From NCBI GenBank assembly GCA_030180135.1, contig CM058238.1:44295765-44359764 (forward strand): 64,000 nucleotides of DNA. The letters are read 5' to 3'. The position numbers and the translations under genes are program-made. Each line of letters begins with the position of its first letter. Positions within the stretch are counted from its first letter, which is position 1. Of the stretch, positions 14,172 to 22,400 are shown piece by piece. The notes beneath the pieces were generated by a model, which was not told the DNA's origin, did no database searches, and saw only the letters and a list, made by a program, of their open reading frames with translations. This DNA is from Orychophragmus violaceus. Taxonomy: Eukaryota > Streptophyta > Magnoliopsida > Brassicales > Brassicaceae.

Positions 14172-14233
14172 TTTCTCTCTTCAATACTACTCTCAATCCT
14201 TCTACTCTCATACTCTAAATCTTATATTCTCAC

Positions 14234-14251
14234 ATGGTATCAGAGCTATAA
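14234..14251 (+). other. Short upstream ORF overlapping the primer binding site
   Basis: The last LTR base A plus the start of the PBS create an ATG (14234-14236) that opens a five-codon frame (MVSEL) ending at TAA 14249-14251. It lies between the likely transcription start and the Gag-Pol ATG. Any Copia element with an LTR ending in CA and a TGG-starting PBS gains this ATG, so it may be incidental. Confidence 0.35.
14235..14246 (+). other. Primer binding site (initiator tRNA-Met)
   Basis: TGGTATCAGAGC directly abuts the 5' LTR with no gap. This is the standard plant Copia PBS, complementary to the 3' end of initiator methionine tRNA, and primes minus-strand cDNA synthesis. Confidence 0.93.
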
Positions 14252-14453
14252 GCTTCTGTACCTCATTACTTCCGCTGATTTTTCATAAAAACCTGTTCTT
14301 GAGCTCTTAAGTTCTTAAGTTTATTTCTCAGATTATTACAAGTTCTTACAAGCTCTTAAGCTCATTTCTTTTCTGCTTCTTGTGTTCTCTGTGAGCTGAG
14401 AACTCTTTTCTTCATCTTGAATACTCCCTCCTTGCTTCATTTCAGTCTTAGCA
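14247..14453 (+). other. Retrotransposon leader (5' untranslated region)
   Basis: Non-coding stretch between PBS and Gag-Pol. It is T-rich and contains several related short repeats of CTCTTAAG/TTCTTAAG type between about 14299 and 14360. Such leaders usually carry the RNA packaging and dimerisation signals, but I cannot point to a specific one. Confidence 0.6.
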
Positions 14454-17400
14454 ATGGAGAACTCAAGAGTTGTTATTCCTGTGATTTTGAAAGGCTCAAA
14501 CTACATTGTTTGGGCTAGGATGGTGAAGTCTGCACTTGGAGGCAGAGGGCTGTGGAAGTTTATCCTGAGTAATACTGCCCCACAGAAGGTGTTTAAGGCA
14601 AGGTCTGAAGCTGAAGCCAAGAAAGGAGCTGAGGCAGAGACTAAAGGCAGTGATGAGTCTCTTGAAGAGGCAGCTGAAGCAGAAGAAGAGGCGTGGATGC
14701 AAGGGGACCAGAATGTGCTTTCTATACTCCAAAGCTCACTGGACCAGCACCTATTGGAAGCCTACTCTTATTGTGTGACTTCTAAGCAGCTGTGGGATAC
14801 TCTTGAGAAGGTTTATGGGAATAAATCAAACTTACTAAGAGTCTTTGAAGTAAAGTTGGCCATTAACAATCTCCAGCAAGAAGATATGGAGTTCACAGCT
14901 CATTTTGGGAAGTTCAGCTCACTGTGGTCAGAGCTGGAGATGCTGAGGCCACCAAGCAGTGATCCTTTGGTGTTACAAGAAAGGAGAGAGCAAGATAAAG
15001 TCTTTGCTCTTCTGCTCACCTTGAATGCATCCTATAACTCTTTGATCAAGCATATCCTAAGGGCAGAGACTCTCCCTGACATTGATGATGTGTGTGGTCA
15101 AGTTCAGAAGGAACAAGGCTCATTTGGGTTGTTCAAAGGAAAAGGAGAGCTGGTAACTGCAAACAAGGGGCTGTACAAGGCTGATGAGAAGAAGAACTAT
15201 GGAGGGGACCAGAGAGGTGTGTTGATGTGTGATTTTTGCAAGAAGAGTGGGCATTTGAAGGACAGATGCTGGCGCCTTCACCCCAACCTCAGACCCTCAT
15301 TTAACAACAGCCGGTTCAAAGATCAAAGGGCACACTACTCAAATGGTGCAGCTGGATCAGGTTCTTCTTCAATGCAGAAATGTGATGAAGGAAGAGCAAT
15401 GGTGGTTCATCAAGCACCAGCTGTGACTGCTCAGAATGATGTGGTAAGGAGGTCAGACCTTGAGGCTCTCATCAAAGCTCTCAAGGAGAACTCTGGTATG
15501 GCTCTTGGTACTTCTCTCTTTACTGCAAATAAAATCAGACCCTTGATTATTGATTCTGGAGCCTCCCATCACATGATTAGTGATCCTAAGTTGATAGAAA
15601 ATGTTAAACCAGCCTTAGGATGTGTAGTGATTGCAAATGGTGATAAAATCCCAATTCAAGGTATAGGAAATCTGAAATTGTTTGATAAAGAATCTAAGGC
15701 TTTCTTTATGCCCAGTTTTACATCCAACTTAGTTTCTGTTAAAAAGATAGCCAGTGATTTAAATTGCAATGTTGTTTTTAGTCCTAATGATGTTGTGTTT
15801 CAGGATATTAAGACAAGTAAGTTGATTGGGAAAGGTGTGACAAAGGATGAGCTCTACATGATTGAAGACACCAACCCATCTTCTGAATTATCCCCTGCTT
15901 TATCTACTGCTTTATCTACTTGTGTTGGTGTGGATGACTCTATTTGGCATGCTAGACTAGGACATCCACATTCTAGGGCTTTAGGACTTCTATTACCTTC
16001 TGTTGTGTTTAAGAATGATGAGTGTGAGGCATGTATTCTTGGTAAACATTGCAAATCTGTTTTTCCAGCTTCTAAAACTATTTATGAAAGTTGCTTTGAT
16101 TTAGTTCACTCTGATGTATGGACTGCTCCTTGTTTGTCTAGAGAGAATCATAAGTATTTTGTCACTTTCATTGATGAAAAATCTAAGTATACTTGGATAA
16201 CCTTGATGCAAACTAAAGACAGAGTTTTAGAAGCTTTTATAAATTTTCAAAATCATGTTACTAACCATTTCAATGCTAAGATCAAAATTTTTAGATCAGA
16301 TAATGGTGGAGAATACACAAGCAATGCCTTCAAACAACACTTATCCAAACATGGGATTCTCCATCAAACAAGCTGTCCCTACACTCCCCAACAAAATGGA
16401 GTGGCTGAAAGGAAGAACAGACACTTGATGGAGGTGGCAAGGTCTATGATGTTCTATAGGAATGTCCCTAAGAGGTTTTGGGGAGATGCAGTCATGACAG
16501 CATGCTATTTGATCAACAGAACTCCCACAAGAGTTCTTAAGGATCAATCTCCATTTCAGGTATTAAACAACACAAATCCATTGGTTAATCACTTACGTGT
16601 GTTTGGGTGTATTTGCTTTGTGTTAATACCAGGAGAACAAAGGGATAAGCTGGATGCTAAGAGCACCAAAGCTATGTTCATTGGTTATTCAACAACACAA
16701 AGAGGATACAAGTGTTATGTACCTGAAACAAGGAAGGTTTTGATCTCAAGAGATGTGAAGTTTATGGAGACAAGGAGCTTCTATGATGAGAAGAATTGGG
16801 ATAACTTGAAGGATCTTCCCACTTCTCAATCAGATAGAGCTGCGAATCTAAGGATGATCTTGGAAAATCTGGGAATTAGTATGCCTCCTCAACAACCGGC
16901 TAAGACAAGTGTTCCTGCTCCAACTTCAGTAGCTCATCCCCATCTTGATCATGAGGGGGACACTCATGAATCAGCTCCAGAACCTGATTCACCAACACAT
17001 GATCAAGCTGAGGCTGAGGAGAATGAGGATCATGAGGTAGAACCTGAGGAGTTTGATCATCATGAAGAAGTTGAACAAGAACAACCGGTTCAGGTAAATG
17101 AACAACCGGTTCAAGCACTAAGGAGGAGTACAAGGGAGAAAAAGGATCCATCAGAATGGATGAAAACTAGAGTGTTCTTCAACAGCAATGCAGTAGCTCA
17201 TCCCATTCAAGCGGTTTGCAGTTTGGCTCATGTACCCTTGGAGCATCAAGTGTTCATTGGGAAGTTGGATCAAGAACATGTACCAACAACCTATGAAGAA
17301 GCAAAAGGAGATAAGAGGTGGATGCAAGCTGTGGATGAAGAAATCAAAGCAATGGAGAACAATGAGACTTGGTATGAAGCTGAACTCCCAAGAGGAAAGA

Positions 17401-18860
17401 AGGCAGTGACTTCCAAGTGGGTTTTCACCATCAAGTATAGAAGTGATGGAGAAGTTGAGAGATACAAAGCAAGACTGGTTGCAAGAGGCTTTACTCAAAC
17501 CTATGGAAAGGATTACTTGGATACATTTGCACCAGTGGCTAAGCTTCACACAGTTAGGATCATCTTGTCTCTAGCAACAAACCTTGATTGGGAGTTATGG
17601 CAAATGGATGTCAAAAATGCATTCCTTCAAGGAGAGCTTGAGGATGAGGTATACATGAGACCACCTTCTGGTCTTGAAAGTATTGTGGAACCAGGGAAGG
17701 TGTTAAGGCTCAAGAAGGCTATCTATGGACTCAAGCAATCACCTAGAGCTTGGTACCATAAACTGAGCTCAACCCTTATGCAAAGAGGATTCAAAAGGTC
17801 TGAAGGAGATCATACCTTGTTTACTCTCCAAGATCAGGAAGGTATCATTGTCATCCTTGTTTATGTGGATGACATTATCATATCAGGGAGTAACAAGTCA
17901 GGTATCCAAGAAACCAAAGCTTATCTCAAATCTGTTTTTGACATTAAGGATCTTGGTACTCTAAAGTACTTTCTTGGGATAGAAGTTTGTCGATCTAATG
18001 ATGGACTCTTCTTATCTCAAAGGAAGTATACACTTGATTTGTTGTCTGAAGCAGGAAAGATTGGATCAAAACCAGCAAAGACACCTTTGGAGGACGGTTA
18101 CAAAGTCATAAGAGAGGGGGAGCTTGAAGACAGCCCATTTGAGGACATCACTCACTATAGAAGGATGGTTGGTAAGCTAATCTACTTAACCATAACCAGA
18201 CCTGATTTGTGCTTTGCTGTGAACCAGATAAGTCAACATATGCAAGCACCAAAGATGCATCATTGGGATATGGTTGAGAGGATACTCAGATATCTAAGTG
18301 GTACTCCCGGGCAAGGCATTTGGATGGGCTGCAATCGGAGTACAGAGATAGTTGGGTATTGTGATGCAGATTGGGCAGGAGATAGAGTGGACAGGAGGTC
18401 TACTACTGGATATTGCACCTTCATTGGAGGGAACCTTGTTACTTGGAAGAGCAAGAAGCAGAAGATAGTGTCATGTTCTAGTGCTGAAGCTGAATATAGA
18501 GCAATGAGGAAGCTTGCAACAGAATTGGCATGGATCAAAGGTCTTCTTGGGGATTTGGGGATTGAGACTCCAAAACCAATCACTATGCATTGTGATAATC
18601 AAGCAGCCATTCACATTGCATCCAACTCAGTCTTCCATGAAAGGACCAAACATATAGAGGTGGATTGTCACAAAGTGAGGCAGATGATTGAGCAAGGAGT
18701 TGTGTTGCCTTGCTTCACAAGGAGTGAAGAACAACTAGCTGATGTGTTTACCAAGGCAGCTAGCTTGAAGGTGTGCGAGTCCATTCACACCAAGCTTGGG
18801 CTCATTGAGCTCCCGGGATCCCCTAAGGCTATGGAATCTACACTCTTTTTCCCTTCATGA
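14454..18860 (+). CDS. Copia Gag-Pol polyprotein
   Basis: A 1468-residue polyprotein giving capsid and the enzymes that copy and integrate the element. The start ATG has A at -3 and G at +4, and the gag N-terminus begins at once. Domains seen: Gag from residue 1, with an Ala/Glu-rich insert around 48-82; CCHC zinc knuckle C259-C262-H267-C272 (CX2CX4HX4C); aspartic protease motif DSGA at 367-370; GAG-pre-integrase zinc motif H499, H504, C524, C527; integrase catalytic D554, D616, E652, with exactly 35 residues between the last two; an acidic linker of about residues 815-905 ending in RRSTREKKDP; reverse transcriptase from about 955, with D1052 and the YVDD motif at 1137-1140; RNase H with D1304, E1347, D1381 and a C-terminal LADVFTKA. 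No frameshift or stop separates gag from pol. Length and order are normal for plant Copia. Proteolytic maturation is inferred from the family. Confidence 0.97.
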   Translation: MENSRVVIPVILKGSNYIVWARMVKSALGGRGLWKFILSNTAPQKVFKARSEAEAKKGAEAETKGSDESLEEAAEAEEEAWMQGDQNVLSILQSSLDQHLLEAYSYCVTSKQLWDTLEKVYGNKSNLLRVFEVKLAINNLQQEDMEFTAHFGKFSSLWSELEMLRPPSSDPLVLQERREQDKVFALLLTLNASYNSLIKHILRAETLPDIDDVCGQVQKEQGSFGLFKGKGELVTANKGLYKADEKKNYGGDQRGVLMCDFCKKSGHLKDRCWRLHPNLRPSFNNSRFKDQRAHYSNGAAGSGSSSMQKCDEGRAMVVHQAPAVTAQNDVVRRSDLEALIKALKENSGMALGTSLFTANKIRPLIIDSGASHHMISDPKLIENVKPALGCVVIANGDKIPIQGIGNLKLFDKESKAFFMPSFTSNLVSVKKIASDLNCNVVFSPNDVVFQDIKTSKLIGKGVTKDELYMIEDTNPSSELSPALSTALSTCVGVDDSIWHARLGHPHSRALGLLLPSVVFKNDECEACILGKHCKSVFPASKTIYESCFDLVHSDVWTAPCLSRENHKYFVTFIDEKSKYTWITLMQTKDRVLEAFINFQNHVTNHFNAKIKIFRSDNGGEYTSNAFKQHLSKHGILHQTSCPYTPQQNGVAERKNRHLMEVARSMMFYRNVPKRFWGDAVMTACYLINRTPTRVLKDQSPFQVLNNTNPLVNHLRVFGCICFVLIPGEQRDKLDAKSTKAMFIGYSTTQRGYKCYVPETRKVLISRDVKFMETRSFYDEKNWDNLKDLPTSQSDRAANLRMILENLGISMPPQQPAKTSVPAPTSVAHPHLDHEGDTHESAPEPDSPTHDQAEAEENEDHEVEPEEFDHHEEVEQEQPVQVNEQPVQALRRSTREKKDPSEWMKTRVFFNSNAVAHPIQAVCSLAHVPLEHQVFIGKLDQEHVPTTYEEAKGDKRWMQAVDEEIKAMENNETWYEAELPRGKKAVTSKWVFTIKYRSDGEVERYKARLVARGFTQTYGKDYLDTFAPVAKLHTVRIILSLATNLDWELWQMDVKNAFLQGELEDEVYMRPPSGLESIVEPGKVLRLKKAIYGLKQSPRAWYHKLSSTLMQRGFKRSEGDHTLFTLQDQEGIIVILVYVDDIIISGSNKSGIQETKAYLKSVFDIKDLGTLKYFLGIEVCRSNDGLFLSQRKYTLDLLSEAGKIGSKPAKTPLEDGYKVIREGELEDSPFEDITHYRRMVGKLIYLTITRPDLCFAVNQISQHMQAPKMHHWDMVERILRYLSGTPGQGIWMGCNRSTEIVGYCDADWAGDRVDRRSTTGYCTFIGGNLVTWKSKKQKIVSCSSAEAEYRAMRKLATELAWIKGLLGDLGIETPKPITMHCDNQAAIHIASNSVFHERTKHIEVDCHKVRQMIEQGVVLPCFTRSEEQLADVFTKAASLKVCESIHTKLGLIELPGSPKAMESTLFFPS

Positions 18861-18892
18861 AGTTTTATCCCAAGTGGTTTTCTTCATGAAGG
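18852..18892 (+). other. Inverted repeat spanning the Gag-Pol stop codon
   Basis: CCTTCATGAAG (18852-18862) and CTTCATGAAGG (18882-18892) are perfect 11-bp reverse complements separated by 19 bases; each core, CTTCATGAAG, is itself a palindrome. The stop TGA (18858-18860) lies in the left arm. The RNA could fold here. Function unknown. Confidence 0.55.
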
Positions 18893-18923
18893 TTTTTAAT
18901 GAGGTAGATCTCCATGGTTACTC

Positions 18924-18955
18924 CAAGCTTGATTCAATCCTTGAATTCAAGCTTG
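18924..18955 (+). other. Hairpin next to the polypurine tract
   Basis: CAAGCTTGATTCAA (18924-18937) pairs with TTGAATTCAAGCTTG (18941-18955) across a TCC loop, with one bulged A. The right arm runs into the polypurine tract, so the fold may influence plus-strand priming or 3' processing. That role is inference. Confidence 0.55.
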
Positions 18956-18963
18956 AGGGGGAG
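18953..18963 (+). other. Polypurine tract
   Basis: TTGAGGGGGAG directly abuts the 3' LTR. The purine run GAGGGGGAG is the expected RNase H-resistant primer for plus-strand synthesis. Confidence 0.88.
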
Positions 18964-19485
18964 TGTTGACATGAAGATCACAAGAAGGATAATTCAACAA
19001 TGTGCAAATATGGGGCAGGTTGTGATAATTAGAAGAACTCTCGGTTACAAACTGATCCTTAGGGTTTTCACTCTCACTCATGCACATTATTCAGGATATT
19101 GGCTTATTACTTCTTTGGGAAAGTCTGGGAGGATCAGAGCATTAAAGACCAAGGTCTGAACTTCTTAGGACCTGTCACTTTCACCAGGAACAAGACAAGA
19201 AGAAGTCACCATCTAGTGACCGTTTGTCTCTCTCTCTTCCTGCGCATTCCTCCTTTGTTTTCTTCTGGTTTATTAGTTGTTTAATGTCCATAAACCCTAG
19301 TAGTCTTCATATATATGTGTTGTAACTCATTATTGATCAATACAGAGAAATATACTTCTCTTTCACAACCGCAGCTTTCCTCTCTCTCTCTAGCCGCCAA
19401 GAACCCTAATAGGGTTTCTTGGTTTCTCTCTTCAATACTACTCTCAATCCTTCTACTCTCATACTCTAAATCTTATATTCTCACA
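18964..19485 (+). repeat. 3' LTR (522 bp)
   Basis: Same length and, by eye, the same sequence as the 5' LTR at a constant offset of 5251 bases. Its telo-box is at 19292-19299, TATA-like run at 19310-19316 and hairpin at 19397-19422. As a second promoter it could drive read-through transcription into the satellite downstream. Confidence 0.96.
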
Positions 19486-19490
19486 ATGGA
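19486..19490. repeat. Target site duplication, right copy (ATGGA)
   Basis: ATGGA follows the 3' LTR, and the interrupted A monomer continues as TTGGTGAATTTCGG. It matches 13708-13712. Confidence 0.96.
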
Positions 19491-22400
19491 TTGGTGAATT
19501 TCGGTAAAGTAAGACAACAATAAGTAAGTTTTTGTATGTTCCTAAAGGTAGAATTAGAAGCATTTTATACAAGTTTATGTTCGTTTGTAACACCCCTAAG
19601 TAACCCTTCTAAGAGACTAGAAAGAAACTTTGATCTTTGAAAAGTTCCTATGAGAATCCTAAATAAAACATTTTAACCAAAATATCTTGAAACATATATG
19701 TCATGGATTGGAGAATTTAGGTGAGGTAGGACAACTATAAGTAAGTTTTTGTATGCTCCTAAAGGTTGAATATGAAGCATTTTATACAAGTTTATGTTCG
19801 TTTGTAACACACCTAAGTAACCCTTCTAAATGACTAGAAAGACACTTTGATCTTCGAAAAGTTCCTATGAGAATCCTAAATAAAACATTTTAACCAAAAT
19901 ATCTTGAAACATATATGTCATGGATTGGAGAATTTAGGTGAGGAAGGACAACTATAAGTAAGTTTTTGTATGCTCCTAAAGGTAGAATGAGAAACATTTT
20001 ATTTAAGTTTATGTTCGTTTGTAACACACCTAAGTAACCCTTCTAAATGACTAGAAAGACACTTTGATCTTCTAAAATGTCCTATGAGAATCCTTAACAA
20101 AACTTTTTAAACTAAATTTCTTGATACATATGTGTCATGGATTGGAGAATTTAGGTGATGTAAGACAACTATAAATAAGTTTTTGTATGCTCCTAAAGGT
20201 AGAATGAGAAGCATGTTGTAATGTTTTTGTTCGTTCGTAACGCCACTAAGTAACATCTCTAAAAGACTAGAAAGAAACTTTAATCTTCTAAAAGGTCCTA
20301 TGAGATCCTAAATAAAACTTTTTAACCAAAACTTCTTGAAACATATATGTCATGGATTGGTGAATTTCGGTAAAGTAAGACAACAATAAGTAAGTTTTTG
20401 TATGTTCCTAAAGGTAGAATTAGAAGCATTTTATACAAGTTTATGTTCGTTTGTAACACCCCTAAGTAACCCTTCTAAGAGACTAGAAAGAAACTTTGAT
20501 CTTCGAAAAGTTCCTATGAGAATCCTAAATAAAACATTTTAATCAAAATATCTTGAAACATATATGTCATGGATTGGAGAATTTAGGTGAGGTAGGACAA
20601 CTATAAGTAAGTTTTTGTATGCTCCTAAAGGTAGAATGAGAATCATTTTATACAAGTTTATATTCGTTTGTAACACACCTAAGTAACCCTTCTAAATGAC
20701 TAGAAAGACACTTTGATCTTCTAAAATGTCCTATGAGAATCCTTAACAAAACTTTTTAAACTAAATTTCTTGAAACATATGTGTCATAGATTGGAGAATT
20801 TAGGTGATGTAAGACAACTATAAATAAGTTTTTGTATGCTCCTAAAGGTAGAATGAGAAGCATGTTGTGATGTTTTTGTTCGTTCGTAACGCCACTAAGT
20901 AACATCTCTAAAAGACTAGAAAGAAACTTTAATCTTCTAAAAGGTCCTATGAGATCCTAAATAAAACTTTTTAACCAAAACTTCTTGAAACATATATGTC
21001 ATGGATTGGTGAATTTCGGTAAAGTAAGACAACAATAAGTAAGTTTTTGTATGTTCCTAAAGGTAGAATTAGAAGCATTTTATACAAGTTTATGTTCGTT
21101 TGTAACACCCCTAAGTAACCCTTCTAAGAGACTAGAAAGAAACTTTGATCTTTGAAAAGTTCCTATGAGAATCCTAAATAAAACATTTTAACCAAAATAT
21201 CTTGAAACATATATGTCATGGATTGGAGAATTTAGGTGAGGTAGGACAACTATAAGTAAGTTTTTGTATGCTCCTAAAGGTTGAATATGAAGCATTTTAT
21301 ACAAGTTTATGTTCGTTTGTAACACACCTAAGTAACCCCTTCTAAATGACTAGAAAGACACTTTGATCTTCGAAAAGTTCCTATGAGAATCCTAAATAAA
21401 ACATTTTAACCAAAATATCTTGAAACATATATGTCATGGATTGGAGAATTTAGGTGAGGAAGGACAACTATAAGTAAGTTTTTGTATGCTCCTAAAGGTA
21501 GAATGAGAAACATTTTATTTAAGTTTATGTTCGTTTGTAACACACCTAAGTAACCCTTCTAAATGACTAGAAAGACACTTTGATCTTCTAAAATGTCCTA
21601 TGAGAATCCTTAACAAAACTTTTTAAATTAAATTTCTTGAAACATATGTGTCATGGATTGGAGAATTTAGGTGATGTAAGACAACTATAAATAAGTTTTT
21701 GTATGCTCCTAAAGGTAGAATGAGAAGCATGTTGTAATGTTTTTGTTCGTTCGTAACGCCACCAAGTAACCTCTCTAAAAGACTAGAAAGAAACTTTAAT
21801 CTTCTAAAAGGTCCTATGAGATCCTAAATAAAACTTTTTAACCAAAACTTCTTGAAACATATATGTCATGGATTGGTGAATTTCGGTGAAGTAAGACAAC
21901 AATAAGTAAGTTTTTGTATGCTCCTAAAGGTAGAATTAGAATCATTTTATACAAGTTTATGTTCGTTTGTAACACCCCTAAGTAACCCTTCTAAGAGACT
22001 AGAAAGAAACTTTGATCTTCGAAAAGTTCCTATGAGAATCCTAAATAAAACATTTCAACCAAAATATCTTGAAACATATATGTCATGGATTGGAGAATTT
22101 AGGTGAGGTAGGACAACTATAAGTAAGTTTTTGTATGCTCCTAAAGGTAGAATGAGAATCATTTTATACAAGTTTATGTTCGTTTGTAACACACCTAAGT
22201 AACCCTTCTAAATGACTAGAAAGACACTTTGATCTTCTAAAATGTCCTATGAGAATCCTTAACAAAACTTTTTAAACTAAATTTCTTGAAACATATGTGT
22301 CATGGATTGGAGAATTTAGGTGATGTAAGACAACTATAAATAAGTTTTTGTATGCTCCTAAAGGTAGAATGAGAAGCATGTTGTGATGTTTTTGTTCGTT

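Larger units (their letters stand above)
13713..14234 (+). repeat. 5' LTR (522 bp)
   Basis: Starts TGTTGACATG, ends TTCTCACA. Every position has its partner 5251 bases downstream in the 3' LTR, with no indel and no substitution found by eye. It contains a telo-box, a TATA-like run, CT-rich stretches and a near-perfect hairpin, each listed separately. Short open frames in it (for example 13708-13908 and 14064-14288) run across LTR borders and are not genes. Confidence 0.96.
13713..19485 (+). mobile_element. Intact Ty1/Copia LTR retrotransposon inserted in the satellite
   Basis: Complete 5773-bp element. It begins TGTTGACATG and ends ATTCTCACA (canonical TG...CA ends) and is flanked by a perfect 5-bp duplication ATGGA. 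Parts in order: 5' LTR (522 bp), primer binding site, 219-bp leader, one uninterrupted Gag-Pol ORF of 1468 codons, 103-bp 3' region with a polypurine tract, 3' LTR (522 bp). Integrase precedes reverse transcriptase, which places it in Copia rather than Gypsy. All catalytic residues I looked for are present and the LTRs appear identical, so it is probably very recent and could be autonomous. It lies in the same orientation as the satellite register. RT and RNase H wording (LVGKLIYLT-like, TRPDL) resembles plant Ivana/Oryco-type elements, but I do not assign a lineage firmly. Confidence 0.97.
11546..21869 (+). repeat. Heptameric 1515-bp super-repeat, about three copies, one split by the transposon
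   Basis: A trimer plus a tetramer (649+866) repeats: 11546-13060; 13061-13710 continued at 19488-20353; and 20354-21869 (one base longer). Rare markers recur exactly 1515 apart once 5778 bp (element plus duplication) is subtracted: GTCATAGATT at 11980, 13495 and 20788; TTGATACAT at 12832 and 20125 (also 11317, in the preceding tetramer); CTTTGATCTTTG at 12335, 19628 and 21143. The third copy stops matching after about 21.6 kb. A few private changes exist, for example ATTGAAG near 12634. Confidence 0.88.

Noticed and set aside
13708..14288. Short ORFs in the LTRs (13708-13908, 13848-14033, 14064-14288 and copies at 18914-19497)
   Set aside because: They cross LTR borders or satellite joins, occur twice because the LTR is duplicated, and encode low-complexity Ser/Leu-rich peptides.
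14496..18583. Antisense ORFs of 66-132 codons within Gag-Pol
   Set aside because: They are shadows of the 1468-codon sense ORF, with no recognisable domain.
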